Below are positions 50,215 through 59,661 of a stretch of DNA of 64,000 nt, piece by piece. Position numbers and translations under genes: made by a program. Below the pieces are notes generated by a model. The model saw only the letters and a list, made by a program, of their open reading frames with translations, did not search any database and was not told the DNA's origin. The stretch lies in assembly GCF_030341905.1 (NCBI RefSeq), contig NZ_JATAAF010000014.1, forward strand, positions 1 through 64,000, written 5' to 3'. Positions within the stretch are counted from its first letter, which is position 1, and each line of letters starts with the position of its first letter. Origin of the DNA: Porticoccus sp. W117 (GTDB lineage: Bacteria > Pseudomonadota > Gammaproteobacteria > Pseudomonadales > Porticoccaceae).

Positions 50215-52305
50215 GTGAAAGCGCTTTTAAAATGGACACTTGGCCTCGCTCTGGGCGCTGTTGCCCTGGCACTGATCGCCGCAGCAATACTGCTGTTTGT
50301 GGTAGACCCCAACCAATACAAACCGCAACTGCAACAACTGGCCAAAGACAACCAGATAAACCTTGCTATTGACGGCGACCTGAGCTGGCAACTGTGGCCA
50401 GATGTAGCCATCAGCGCCGCCGACACCCGCGTTAGCGGTGCCAACTTGCCAGATATTCAGGTAGCCCGCGCGGACTTGGCACTGGAACTGGCCAGCCTGA
50501 TCAAAGGCGAACTGGTGGTGCAAAAAGTCACTATCGACCAGCCGCTGATTCGCCTTGAACTCACCGACAGCAATGCCAGTCAGCAAGCCGGTGCCATCGC
50601 CGCTGCCCCCATCGCCACAGCGGGCAACAGCGAACCCGGCAGCCCTTTTGCCATCCACAGCTTACACATTAACAATGGCACCCTTGAGTTGTTGGAGAAC
50701 GGTGTACTGCAGCAACGCATTGGCAATCTCAATATTGCTGGCCAGAGTATCAACCTGAACAACACGCCCTTCCCCATCGATATGGCTTTTACCACCGGCT
50801 TGCCAGGGGTGGCGGAAAATGTGCAGCTACAACTCAGCGGCCAGGTGAGCAACAACAATCTGCAACAGGTGGCACTCAATGATGGCAACATCAACCTGAA
50901 TATCACCAGTCAGACCTATGGCGACCACCAGATTAACGGGCAGATAAGTGCCCAGCTCGACCTCAGCAAAGATCAGCTTTCCCTGCCCAATGTAAACCTG
51001 CAGTTAGACGGTATTCCCCTGTCGCTGTCCGCGGTGATTGACCAACTGAGTCAAACACCCAAGGTAACAGGCACCATCGATCTGCCGCCGTTCAACCCAG
51101 CCCCATTGTTGGCCAGCCTGAGCACCGAAAGCTCTGCACCAAACATCGAACGTCTGGGATTAAAAGGCGATTTCAGTGTTACCGCAGAGCAATACCAGTT
51201 GGACAATCTTGCCCTGACCCTGGACGACTTCGCGCTTTCGGGCAGCTTGTCGGCCACACTCTCACAACAGCGTCATATAAAGGGTTTATTCAAAGGCACT
51301 ACACTCAATCTGGACAACTACACCAGTGGTGATGACAGTACGGAACAAACAAACAGCCAGGCATTATTCGCTCCTTTGCTTGCCCCCTTGGCACTGTTGC
51401 AAGGCGGCCGTGGGCAGATAGAAATCACCTTGGAAAAACTGATTGCCCAAGGCGTTGAATTGGACAATGTGCAGATCAACAGCTTTGGCAACGGTCAGGT
51501 ACTTGAAGTGGCCAACGCCTCTGCCAATGGCTTTGGTGGCACTCTCAAATCCAACGCCCGCATCGACCTGTCTCAGCCACAGCCGCAGCTGACATTTGCC
51601 GTAGACAGCAAGGGCATTGACCTGGGCGCTGCCCTCACTACGGTGGCTGATTTCAGTGAACTCAGTGGCCGTGGCGACCTGCAGTTCAGCGGCACCACCC
51701 AAGGTAACAACAGCGAGGCGCTAGGCGCCAACCTGCGTGGCAATGGCCAGTTCGCTCTCAACAACGCCCTGTACAGCGCCACCAATATCGAACAACAGCT
51801 GTGCGCGGTGGCGGGAGACAAAGACCAGCAACCGGAGAGCTGGCCCAAGGGCACTCGCCTCAACACCACCGCCGGGCGCTTTGCCCTCAACGGCGACACC
51901 CTCACCCTGAACAGTGTTAGCAGCGGCGTTGGCAATGTGGCACTGCGCGGTCAGGGCGACCTGCAAATGCAGCAAGGGCTTATGGACATGCGCCTGGTGT
52001 TCAACATCAATGGCGCCACATCCAGCGAGCAGGGCTGCGTACTGCGCAGCAAATCGATCCAGAATCGCGACATCCCCCTGCATCTGAAAGGCCCGGTTGC
52101 CGACATCAATAGCGTGGTTACCAACGCCCTGGTGGACTTAATGGCGCGCACCCTGATCGAAAGCAAAACCAATCGCCTGCTGGACAAACTGTTGGGCACC
52201 GATGAGCAGCCGGTGGAGGGGGAACAAGCCAATGAAGATGCGCCCCCGAAAGACAGCAAGGATCAGTTGAAAGATTTGTTGAAGGATCTACTCAAGAAAC
52301 GATGA
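50215..52305 (+). CDS. AsmA-family protein
   Basis: 696 residues from a GTG at 50215 with GGAG 6 nt upstream; the frame opens four codons earlier. One N-terminal TM helix (about 10-30), then DPNQYKPQLQQLAKDN and DGDLSWQLWPDVAISAADTR, the classic AsmA start, and a long beta-rich periplasmic body with a C-terminal AsmA_2-type region. AsmA-like proteins form bridges in phospholipid transport and outer-membrane biogenesis. The C-terminus is charged and coiled (DSKDQLKDLLKDLLKKR). Confidence 0.9.
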   Translation: MKALLKWTLGLALGAVALALIAAAILLFVVDPNQYKPQLQQLAKDNQINLAIDGDLSWQLWPDVAISAADTRVSGANLPDIQVARADLALELASLIKGELVVQKVTIDQPLIRLELTDSNASQQAGAIAAAPIATAGNSEPGSPFAIHSLHINNGTLELLENGVLQQRIGNLNIAGQSINLNNTPFPIDMAFTTGLPGVAENVQLQLSGQVSNNNLQQVALNDGNINLNITSQTYGDHQINGQISAQLDLSKDQLSLPNVNLQLDGIPLSLSAVIDQLSQTPKVTGTIDLPPFNPAPLLASLSTESSAPNIERLGLKGDFSVTAEQYQLDNLALTLDDFALSGSLSATLSQQRHIKGLFKGTTLNLDNYTSGDDSTEQTNSQALFAPLLAPLALLQGGRGQIEITLEKLIAQGVELDNVQINSFGNGQVLEVANASANGFGGTLKSNARIDLSQPQPQLTFAVDSKGIDLGAALTTVADFSELSGRGDLQFSGTTQGNNSEALGANLRGNGQFALNNALYSATNIEQQLCAVAGDKDQQPESWPKGTRLNTTAGRFALNGDTLTLNSVSSGVGNVALRGQGDLQMQQGLMDMRLVFNINGATSSEQGCVLRSKSIQNRDIPLHLKGPVADINSVVTNALVDLMARTLIESKTNRLLDKLLGTDEQPVEGEQANEDAPPKDSKDQLKDLLKDLLKKR

Positions 52306-52314
52306 TGGATGTAT

Positions 52315-52386
52315 GTCATCCTGAGCGCAGCGAAGGATCTCTTTGCTGATATACAATCCAGGATTCTTCGCTACGCTCAGAATGAC
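52315..52386. repeat. Intergenic palindromic repeat
   Basis: GTCATCCTGAGCGCAGCGAA and the inverted TTCGCTACGCTCAGAATGAC close a 72-bp element between asmA-like and mutY. A widespread type of intergenic repeat in proteobacteria. Confidence 0.7.
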
Positions 52387-52403
52387 AAAAATATCAGACC
52401 AGT

Positions 52404-53456
52404 ATGACCGCCACTACGTTTGCCCAACGCCTGCTCACCTGGTTTGACCAGCACGGCCGCCACGACCTGCCCTGGCAACAAGACATCACCCCCTACCGGG
52501 TGTGGGTGTCGGAAATCATGCTGCAGCAAACTCAGGTAACCACGGTAATTCCCTACTACCAGCGATTTATGGCGCGCTTCCCCAGCGTACAGGCACTGGC
52601 AGAAGCCCCACAGGACGACGTGCTGCACCACTGGACGGGGCTCGGCTACTACGCCCGCGCCCGCAACCTGCACAAAGCGGCCCAGCAAGTGATGGCGGAA
52701 CACAACGGTGAATTCCCCGATAGCGTGGAGCAGCTGAGCACCCTGCCCGGCATTGGTCGCTCCACTGCCGGAGCCATTCGCTCCATTGCTTTTAAGAAAC
52801 GGGCGGTGATTCTCGATGGCAACGTCAAACGAGTACTCACCCGCTACCGGGCCATCGGCGGTTACCCCGGCACCACTGCGGTTGCCAATCAATTGTGGCA
52901 ACTGGCGGAACAGCTCACCCCGAAAAAGCGCGTGGCGGATTACACCCAGGCGATTATGGATCTGGGCGCCACCCTCTGCACCCGCAGTAAACCCGCGTGC
53001 CTGCTGTGCCCCATGCAAACCGATTGCCAGGGCCACGCCAGCGGCGACCCCAGCCAGTACCCACACCGCAAGGCCAAAAAAGAAAAACCGGTGCGGGAAA
53101 CCTGCTTGCTAATTTTGCAAAATAGCGACGGTGACATCCTCTTGGAAAAACGCCCGGCCAGCGGTATCTGGGGCGGCCTGTGGGCCTTTCCTGAATGCGA
53201 CACCACCGCTGATATCGAGCGCATTTGCCAGCGCTACCAGTGCCAGCCTTTGGACTGGGAAGCCAACGAACCCCGCCGCCACACCTTCAGCCACTACCAC
53301 CTGGACTACACCCCAGTGCACGTACAGGTCTCCGCAACACGGCAAGCCATGGAAGCCGGGCGGCAGGTCTGGTATAACCCTCGCACAGAATTAACACTGG
53401 GCACCGCAGCACCCATCGCCCGGTTATTGAACGAACTCGAAAAGGTAGCACCATGA
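52404..53456 (+). CDS. mutY: Adenine DNA glycosylase MutY
   Basis: 350 residues. Catalytic region (SEIMLQQTQVTTVIPYY, Glu37), helix-hairpin-helix LPGIGRSTAGAI with downstream catalytic Asp in AVILDGNVKRV, and the 4Fe-4S motif CTRSKPACLLCPMQTDC. A C-terminal NUDIX-like domain (GGLWAFPEC) recognises 8-oxoG. Removes adenine opposite 8-oxoguanine. Overlaps yggX by 4 nt, the usual pairing. Confidence 0.97.
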   Translation: MTATTFAQRLLTWFDQHGRHDLPWQQDITPYRVWVSEIMLQQTQVTTVIPYYQRFMARFPSVQALAEAPQDDVLHHWTGLGYYARARNLHKAAQQVMAEHNGEFPDSVEQLSTLPGIGRSTAGAIRSIAFKKRAVILDGNVKRVLTRYRAIGGYPGTTAVANQLWQLAEQLTPKKRVADYTQAIMDLGATLCTRSKPACLLCPMQTDCQGHASGDPSQYPHRKAKKEKPVRETCLLILQNSDGDILLEKRPASGIWGGLWAFPECDTTADIERICQRYQCQPLDWEANEPRRHTFSHYHLDYTPVHVQVSATRQAMEAGRQVWYNPRTELTLGTAAPIARLLNELEKVAP

Positions 53457-53725
53457 CCCGCACCGTACACTGCCGCAAACACAACCAGGAACTGGAAGGG
53501 CTGGATGCCATGCCCTTCCCCGGCCCCAAGGGCCAGGATATTTTCGACAACGTCTCCAAACAGGCATGGCAGGAATGGCTCAACCACCAAACCATGCTGA
53601 TCAATGAAAAACACCTGAATATGATGGACAAGGAGTCCCGCAACTACCTGGCGGAACAACGCGACCGCTTCCTGTCCGGGCAAAATTACGACGCCGCCGA
53701 AGGCTATGTACCGCCCTCCGAATAG
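53453..53725 (+). CDS. yggX: Fe(2+)-trafficking protein YggX
   Basis: 90 residues: MTRTVHCRKHNQELEGLDAM, GPKGQDIFDNVSKQAWQEW and KHLNMMDKESRNYL are full matches to the family. Protects iron-sulfur proteins, including MutY, from oxidative damage. ATGA overlap with mutY. Confidence 0.97.
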   Translation: MTRTVHCRKHNQELEGLDAMPFPGPKGQDIFDNVSKQAWQEWLNHQTMLINEKHLNMMDKESRNYLAEQRDRFLSGQNYDAAEGYVPPSE

Positions 53726-53813
53726 AGGTAAAAAATTCTTGGTCAGCCGCTTGACGACCGAAGGATGAGCGGGTTTAATACGCGCCTTCTCGCAACGCGA
53801 GTCATCTACCTAC

Positions 53814-53889
53814 GCCCAGATAGCTCAGTCGGTAGAGCAGAGGATTGAAAATCCTCGTGTCGGCAGTTCGATTCTGTCTCTGGGCACCA
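53814..53889 (+). tRNA. tRNA-Phe (GAA)
   Basis: 76 nt, cloverleaf with acceptor GCCCAGA/TCTGGGC, anticodon GAA at 53847-53849, T-arm GGCAG-TTCGATT-CTGTC and encoded CCA. Element C is joined to its 3' part; the recombinase gene of C ends inside it on the other strand. Confidence 0.97.
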
Positions 53890-55408
53890 TTTTATTTTTA
53901 TGTGCGCAAAAACCATCTAACATCTTGAATGGTAAGGAAAAATCAGGAGTTTGATACCCCTGATTTCGCACATAAGTCATGCGCTCTGTCAGCACCAGTT
54001 TAACCACCGCTTTTCGCTCCTCATATCGCCCGAAGGCCCATGTTTCATAGGGTTTCGCCATAAACTGCAACGCAGTTCGATACATCTCGTCAAAGGGGCG
54101 TATTGGACGCCCACAATTGGCTATTTTTTCCTCTAGCAAGAGCTTGTCGCTTTCCAGACTTTCAATCCGGCTTTCGATACGTTTCTTGGCCGTCAGAGAA
54201 TCCGTATCCATCATCGTATCAACGGCGCTTTCAATTTTGCGCTCAATGCTGGCAATGTCTCGGCTCAGTAACTTATGGCGCGCTTGCACAACAGTAGCCT
54301 GATGGCTCCAGAGTTTCTCAAACATGACTGAGAGCGTATCGATCTGCTCTTTTGATGGTGTGCGCTGCTTTAATAGCTCTTCAAACTCACCCTCCAACAC
54401 TTCACGCCGGATAGACTTACCTTTCAAGCTACATTTTCGGGTCTGACACATATAATACGCATAGCGCTTGCCTGTGCAGCTTCTTGACCATGCTCCGGTA
54501 AAGGCATTGCCGCACTCCTCACAGCACACACTCCCACGAAGCACAAAATCTTCATTGAGATTCTTTCTGGTCGGTGCATAGGCCCGCCCTTTCAAGCGCT
54601 CTTGCACCCTCTGGAACAGCTTGTAGCTCACCAAGCCCTCATGCTTGCCTTTGCGAAGCTCGACACCATAGGGCTTGTAACCAACATATCCGGCATAGAT
54701 CGGGTTGGTCAGAATCTTATCGACACGGCCATTGCCTATCTTTCCACTTGCCTGCTTTGGAAATTGGGGATGGCCTTCCAAGAAGTAACGCACCTCTTCT
54801 TTGGTTTGGAATCGACCGGAAGCAAAACCCTCATAAGCCTCTGTAATAATGCTTGCTATAGGCTCATCACGAAATAGTAAGTTTCCGTGTTCTTTCGTCT
54901 GCACAAACTTAAAACCCACCGGTGCATTAAAGGCATGGTAGCCCGCCTCTAATCTTGCGGTTTTCTTTTGCAGGTTTTGACGGGCAATCTGACGGGCCTC
55001 CATATCACCCACCAGTACATTAACATTCTCGGAAAACCAGCCCTCTAAAGTATCGTCAAAGCGATAGTTGGGGCTTTCGATAACAGCGCCGAAACTCTTA
55101 ATCGCTTTTTTAACTTTGGGGTATTGCTCAAAATCTCTTGAAAGCCGCTTTAGATCATCAAAAATAACAACGTAATTGCAGTCTTTGTTTTCTTTGAGGT
55201 GATTGAGCAGAGCGACAATCCCACGGCGCTTTTTATAGTCACCTCTTCCCGAGACATCATCGGTATAAACAGCTTCTATCTCGTAATGATTTTGCTCTGC
55301 ATATTGACGGCATCGGTGCTCTTGACTGGTTAAGCCTGAGCCATCAGTAGTTTGCTTGGCACTGGACACTCGACAGTACGCCAGTGCTTTTTGATTAGAC
55401 TCCTTCAT
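53825..55408 (-). CDS. Large serine recombinase of element C
   Basis: 527 residues from the ATG at 55408, supported by the 14-nt overlap with the upstream gene that element A shows too; the frame opens 14 codons earlier. Catalytic YCRVSSAKQ with serine at residue 15, FDDLKRLSRD, GFASGRFQTKEEVRYFL, YAPTRKNLNEDFVLRGS, zinc ribbon CEECGNAF...CQTRKC, then a coiled coil. The last residues (VPRDRIELPTRGFSILCSTD) are encoded by the antisense of tRNA-Phe, which also supplies the stop codon. Homologous throughout to the element A recombinase. Confidence 0.88.
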   Translation of the reverse strand: MKESNQKALAYCRVSSAKQTTDGSGLTSQEHRCRQYAEQNHYEIEAVYTDDVSGRGDYKKRRGIVALLNHLKENKDCNYVVIFDDLKRLSRDFEQYPKVKKAIKSFGAVIESPNYRFDDTLEGWFSENVNVLVGDMEARQIARQNLQKKTARLEAGYHAFNAPVGFKFVQTKEHGNLLFRDEPIASIITEAYEGFASGRFQTKEEVRYFLEGHPQFPKQASGKIGNGRVDKILTNPIYAGYVGYKPYGVELRKGKHEGLVSYKLFQRVQERLKGRAYAPTRKNLNEDFVLRGSVCCEECGNAFTGAWSRSCTGKRYAYYMCQTRKCSLKGKSIRREVLEGEFEELLKQRTPSKEQIDTLSVMFEKLWSHQATVVQARHKLLSRDIASIERKIESAVDTMMDTDSLTAKKRIESRIESLESDKLLLEEKIANCGRPIRPFDEMYRTALQFMAKPYETWAFGRYEERKAVVKLVLTERMTYVRNQGYQTPDFSLPFKMLDGFCAHKNKMVPRDRIELPTRGFSILCSTD

Positions 55409-55742
55409 CAGCACTCTCTTTCTCTGCGTCATTGCCTGCGCAGTGTTCAATTGTTTTGGAACACTCTATATTTAGCAGTTTTTCAGAATCGGGGCTAACT
55501 TTACTCACCATGTTTCCAAACATTATTTGGGATATATCTTCGTTATAGCCCATAAGAACGAAAGTTTTGGCAATCTCCCAAATGACGCCGAGCATTTCAT
55601 TGTATTGCTCTTCACTCATCTCATACTCAGCCCAGATTTCCCGATAATCTTCGGGATTCATCTTGAGCGGGGCAAGGGCTGAACATTCCTCTTCGCTATC
55701 GTTTATAGCGGTAGAAGGGTCTATGGGCGGCTTGTATTCCAT
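55395..55742 (-). CDS. Recombinase partner protein (small, acidic), element C copy
   Basis: 115 residues. Residues 32-75 (DYREIWAEYEMSEEQYNEML, IWEIAKTFVLMGYNEDISQI) align with the element A protein at 30656-30964. Acidic ends vary. The stop lies 14 nt inside the recombinase gene. Possible directionality factor or regulator; no known domain. Confidence 0.6.
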   Translation of the reverse strand: MEYKPPIDPSTAINDSEEECSALAPLKMNPEDYREIWAEYEMSEEQYNEMLGVIWEIAKTFVLMGYNEDISQIMFGNMVSKVSPDSEKLLNIECSKTIEHCAGNDAEKESADEGV

Positions 55743-55787
55743 TGGTTTGCCTTTCGTTAGCTGTTAGTTGTTCCTCCTCTGTCATTT

Positions 55788-55804
55788 AGAACAAAACAAG
55801 AACA
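55788..55804 (-). promoter_or_regulatory. Tandem TGTTCT repeats, element C
   Basis: On the minus strand TGTTCT-N5-TGTTCT, hexamers 11 bp apart, 45-62 bp before the partner gene. Same motif and spacing as at 30259-30275 in element A. Confidence 0.5.
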
Positions 55805-55877
55805 AACAATTATCACCGAATTTAGAATTTGACAATCATAAAATGCGCGCTTGAAGATTTCGGGAAGCAGAAGCTAT

Positions 55878-56201
55878 TTATCTATCTCGATCTTGGCCTC
55901 TGTTTTGCGCTTTCATCTGCTGCTTAAACTCACTAATCCGGTCATAGGCTTTGTCAGAGAGTTTGGACAGACGCAGCGTTTCGCCATGAGAAAAGCTTTT
56001 GGACTCTCTCACTTGCCCTTGCGCATCGGTATAAATCCGGCCCGGTTCCGTGGAGTAGGAAACACCGTTTTCGCGGGCGTTTTCAAAAATCGCCATTTTG
56101 AGAGGGCCATCCCATAGTGTGTCTTTGGGCTTATTACCTTTGCTTTGGTGCTGCCCTTTATTTTGATATTGTGGGTTGGATTGATTGGCATAGTCACTCA
56201 T
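55878..56201 (-). CDS. Small polar hypothetical protein
   Basis: 107 residues, basic and Gln/Asn-rich with MKAQNRGQDRDR at the end. Contains WDGPLKMAIFENARENGVSY and GRIYTDAQGQVRESKSF, the start of a DUF736-like or KTSC-like small beta protein at best. Position matches 30329-30568 in element A. Function unknown. Confidence 0.5.
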   Translation of the reverse strand: MSDYANQSNPQYQNKGQHQSKGNKPKDTLWDGPLKMAIFENARENGVSYSTEPGRIYTDAQGQVRESKSFSHGETLRLSKLSDKAYDRISEFKQQMKAQNRGQDRDR

Positions 56202-56228
56202 AGTGTTTACTCCGGCTTTAGGTGGTGG

Positions 56229-56774
56229 TTATCGCTCTAAGTCGCGCGATTGCGGGTCTTGTTTCATGGTCTCAGCAAAAACTCTGACCTGTTCATTTCG
56301 GATGAGACGGGCTTTGGGGCCATGCTGTTTGATATAGGCATCGACGTAAGGACGGCTGGCGCTGGCTCCATAGCCAAGGTCAGTGTCGATTGGTGGGGCT
56401 TGGTTATGGGAGGCCTGTTGAATATCGGAGCGCAGCCGATTGCTGGCTTTGTTCAAAGTACCCCTGTGAGCCTCAATATGGTTTTGACGCCATGTGCTTT
56501 CAGCGATTGGAAGGTCTTGTGGAGGGATTTCACCGGCTTTTTGCTGAAACTGCGCCTTGGCAAATCCCTCGCGGGCCTTAAACGCCATGTTTTGTTCAAG
56601 GCTATGGGCTGCGCCGTTCATGGCCTTGTGGCCTTGGTTCAGCTTGCCAGTGCGTTCGTTCTCAAGGTTTGAATGCACCGCCGCTTCTACAGGGCCGCCA
56701 ATCGTATAGCGCAGCTCTTCATTCTTTTGCAGCGGGCGCTCCAATAGCTCTAACTGGTCTTTGGTAATGGTCAT
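56229..56774 (-). CDS. Hypothetical helical protein after the coupling gene
   Basis: 181 residues from the ATG at 56774 (GAGG 8 nt upstream, inside the end of the coupling gene region); the frame extends 42 codons further with no ribosome-binding site. Soluble, helical, rich in Gln, Asn and Ala (GHKAMNGAAHSLEQNMAFKA). It begins 10 nt after the coupling-protein stop. No family recognised; perhaps a mobilization accessory protein. Confidence 0.5.
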   Translation of the reverse strand: MTITKDQLELLERPLQKNEELRYTIGGPVEAAVHSNLENERTGKLNQGHKAMNGAAHSLEQNMAFKAREGFAKAQFQQKAGEIPPQDLPIAESTWRQNHIEAHRGTLNKASNRLRSDIQQASHNQAPPIDTDLGYGASASRPYVDAYIKQHGPKARLIRNEQVRVFAETMKQDPQSRDLER

Positions 56775-56784
56775 GGGTTCGTCC

Positions 56785-58401
56785 TCAAACATTAGGGCGG
56801 CAGCCTTCAATATACCGCCAGAAACCGCCTTGATATTGTGGAAGGTGCGCCAGCACACTAGGCACACGCTCTTCAATAACACGCGCCCGCCGTGAGCCAA
56901 GGCGGGTTTTGATGCTCACATGCTCGGCATCGTGATAGGGGTTGTTTAGATACAAGCCTGCAAAGTCGAAGCGCTCGTAGTGGTTGATCCAATGGCCCAT
57001 AATCGGGCCTTCCACTAAACCAGAGGCAAAGGCCACCATGGCGCTAGGAGGCAAATTCAAAACCTCGTCAGGTTTGAGGACTTCGCGCGGTTGCTTGCTG
57101 CGATGGGTTTCGGCTTCTGTGTAATGACGAAGATCAGCCGCTGCTTCAAAGAAATTACCGCCGCTCAAGATACGCTGCGCCGCATGTTGTTTAAGCCTGC
57201 GGGCATCGGATTGCTCTTTCAGCGCGTCATATTCCAAAGACATAGTGCCCGACATGCGAGACACCATATTTGCGCTGGATTCGGTTCTTACGCCTTTAAA
57301 AACGCGAAACTGCGCGGAGCCGATAATTTCGTCGGCTTGGGGGCCAAATGCAGCCCGTATCTGCGACGTCTCCTGCCATGCTGCTACGTTATTTATTAGC
57401 CCAGCCCCGCGTCCGTAGGTAAAAAGCTCACGCAGCGAGGGCACATTTCCACACTGACCTGCTTCGTCCCAAAGAACGCTGACTGGTGTCCCTCCGGGGC
57501 AACGCAATTTATTCTGGATAGCAGACCCCATAACCTGCCGAATGGCCGGGGCTTGGGTTTGAATAAACTCGATAGGCCAGACCACAAATACGCCAATCTT
57601 GCGATTAGCGTCTGTAAGCCATTGCAGGGAAAAATCAGAGCCGCCGAACGTCCATTGCAGGCGTGGGTCGTGCATAAAGGCAAATGCACTTTGCAGTACA
57701 CCCAGGGGAGCGGTGAAACTTTCTCGGCCTTCCTTCTGCAAAGCCATGATTTCACCTGCAAAGCTTACAACGGTTGGAAACCGCGATTCCATCATGCGTT
57801 CGAGAAGATCACACCAAAGGTCAGTATCACCTTGGATGCTTTGCACCAAATAAAATACTCCAGTCAGGCTGGCGCAGCCTGCATATTCCGCATCGAATAG
57901 CATGAGAGCCGTTAGCCAGCGCCTTGCATCGTCATACGTCCAGCTTGATTTAACTCCCAGCGGAGTCGAACAAAAATCTTGAGCGGCCTTTTGCGCGTCA
58001 GCTATCAGGCTCACGTTGTTAATAGTCAGGTGGTCAAGCGGGTTGCAGCGGCCTTGGGGTAGGCCCAGCATTCCTGTTGGATTCACGAAATGCAGTTCAT
58101 ATCCCTGTAAAGACAGTGCAAGAATGCTTATCGCTGCCAACTCTCCACGAGGATCAAAACAGATAAAGTTATTCGGTAAATGGCCGCCAATCAGGATATT
58201 GGCAAAGGCACTTGCCGACTTACCACAACCAGCCCCACCAAACAGGGCCACCGAGCCATCATTCGGCACAAATAACTCATGGCGTTTGTTTTCGTCAAAG
58301 CCGAAGCTGATACCTTTACCGGATAACAAACCGGCCTGTCGTAAATCGTGCAAGCTGGCAGCGCCAGCGCTGCCATAGCGATCTCGTTCGTAATCGAACA
58401 T
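56785..58401 (-). CDS. VirD4/TraG-type coupling ATPase of element C
   Basis: 538 residues without an obvious N-terminal membrane anchor. Walker A FGGAGCGKS at 54-62, DPRGELAAIS after it, Walker B VSVLWDEAGQCG, and the TraG segment LRELFTYGRGAGLINNVAAW (R-x-x-G-A-G...). Typical of conjugation coupling proteins, but shorter and related only distantly to the element A protein. A small membrane protein is encoded 44 nt upstream and may supply the anchor. Confidence 0.85.
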   Translation of the reverse strand: MFDYERDRYGSAGAASLHDLRQAGLLSGKGISFGFDENKRHELFVPNDGSVALFGGAGCGKSASAFANILIGGHLPNNFICFDPRGELAAISILALSLQGYELHFVNPTGMLGLPQGRCNPLDHLTINNVSLIADAQKAAQDFCSTPLGVKSSWTYDDARRWLTALMLFDAEYAGCASLTGVFYLVQSIQGDTDLWCDLLERMMESRFPTVVSFAGEIMALQKEGRESFTAPLGVLQSAFAFMHDPRLQWTFGGSDFSLQWLTDANRKIGVFVVWPIEFIQTQAPAIRQVMGSAIQNKLRCPGGTPVSVLWDEAGQCGNVPSLRELFTYGRGAGLINNVAAWQETSQIRAAFGPQADEIIGSAQFRVFKGVRTESSANMVSRMSGTMSLEYDALKEQSDARRLKQHAAQRILSGGNFFEAAADLRHYTEAETHRSKQPREVLKPDEVLNLPPSAMVAFASGLVEGPIMGHWINHYERFDFAGLYLNNPYHDAEHVSIKTRLGSRRARVIEERVPSVLAHLPQYQGGFWRYIEGCRPNV

Positions 58402-58445
58402 AGGAAACTCCCCAGAAATAGCTTCGCGCGGGGCGAGACAGCGGG

Positions 58446-58745
58446 TTAGAAGGCATACATCAGGCCGCGCGTGGCTAAAAACATCAGACCAATTACGGCA
58501 CCAATACGCGCAATAAAGAAAACGGTAACGACACAGGCAGAGCAGAAGGTAAAGCCTCCAAGCTCACCAAAGTCGTAACCCCATGAATCACTGAAATACT
58601 CGGTAGCTGGTGGATAGCCATACTCGAATATTGGCCCGGCAGACGCAATTGCCGCCAAAAACGCAAGCATTGTGGCTAAACCGTGTAGGCTTTTTTCGAT
58701 GGTTTTTTGCCCCCGATTACTGGGGGAATTTTGCTTGTTGAACAT
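58446..58745 (-). CDS. Small membrane protein upstream of coupling ATPase
   Basis: 99 residues with hydrophobic segments near 23-42, 65-82 and 83-98. GGAG-type site upstream of the ATG. The next gene on the strand is the coupling ATPase, which lacks its own anchor. Parallel to the 66-residue gene in element A. Function inferred. Confidence 0.6.
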   Translation of the reverse strand: MFNKQNSPSNRGQKTIEKSLHGLATMLAFLAAIASAGPIFEYGYPPATEYFSDSWGYDFGELGGFTFCSACVVTVFFIARIGAVIGLMFLATRGLMYAF

Positions 58746-58916
58746 GGGAGCCTCTCTCTTCCGTTTATTGCGATATTTATTTAGAGGCTTCCTATTCTAG
58801 GCAGATTACTTGGGTTGTCGTCTCAAGACATGACCATTGCATGTTCAGTCTTTGTACAATTTAGATTCAACTACCAAAGTGATAGTGTAATTACTCGGGA
58901 TAGGTGCAAGAGCTTA

Positions 58917-59333
58917 CTATGCAGCGCTTGCATTTTTAGCTAACGGAAGCGTAATTCTTGGCTGTATTCTTTCCAGATATTCAACCATTAAATAGAAAGT
59001 TGGCTCAGGGAAAGCCTTCATAACTCGACTAAACGGCCTACGATTTTCAGGATGGTATATGTCTTCACAACCGCGAGACAAGCATAGATACCTTATTCGT
59101 GTTCCACGCGAACAAAGCCATTTTTCGGAACCACCGATCTGTATCTCGTCAAGCCCGTCCTGAACATATAGCCACAAATGTTGATAAACCAATAGTCCTT
59201 CTATTTTCAAATCCTCAACGATTTTTAGTACCCCGACCAAGTTCGGGATATTGTATGTAATTCTATTCATAGTCTCCCCACAACCTGTTCCTGCATACTC
59301 AGTTGACGAACTCTTAGGCATGTAAGCTTCCAT
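58917..59333 (-). CDS. Hypothetical protein
   Basis: 138 residues with GGAGG 6 nt before the ATG. Soluble, with several cysteines (residues 18, 76, 86, 91) and a Trp-rich centre. No known domain. Separated from the coupling operon by 170 bp and divergent from the HTH gene on its other side. Confidence 0.5.
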   Translation of the reverse strand: MEAYMPKSSSTEYAGTGCGETMNRITYNIPNLVGVLKIVEDLKIEGLLVYQHLWLYVQDGLDEIQIGGSEKWLCSRGTRIRYLCLSRGCEDIYHPENRRPFSRVMKAFPEPTFYLMVEYLERIQPRITLPLAKNASAA

Positions 59334-59429
59334 CTTTAACCTCCAAAATTTCAGCGAAATTCTTTCCTGCTATCATTTTTCAGAAATTCTAATTTCCTAT
59401 GGAAGCTTTCCTCAACTCACTATTTAGCT

Positions 59430-59640
59430 TAAATCTCCGATTTTCACGTAGATTCCCCGGAATATTTTCTTTGATTAGCTTTATTTATTGTTTTTTAGCT
59501 TTATATAGGCACTATCATTATAATTGCCCCATAATTTTTTAGCTAAACTGCCCCAATCATATATTTTTTCACCTTCATCACCCCATAATTAATAAAATTA
59601 CCCCAATTTCAGCTAAACTCTTCTGAAGATTGGAACAAGC
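59430..59640. promoter_or_regulatory. AT-rich region with iterated short motifs (iteron-like)
   Basis: CCCCATAAT occurs twice (59528 and 59580 regions), CCCCAAT twice, AGCTAAACT twice and TTAGCTTTAT twice, all within 200 bp of otherwise A/T-rich DNA. The HTH gene begins 21 bp downstream. Repeats of this kind are seen at origins and at autoregulated promoters. A search for a replication initiator nearby found none certain. Confidence 0.5.
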
Positions 59641-59661
59641 TCTACTTTTCTTTAGGGAGAA

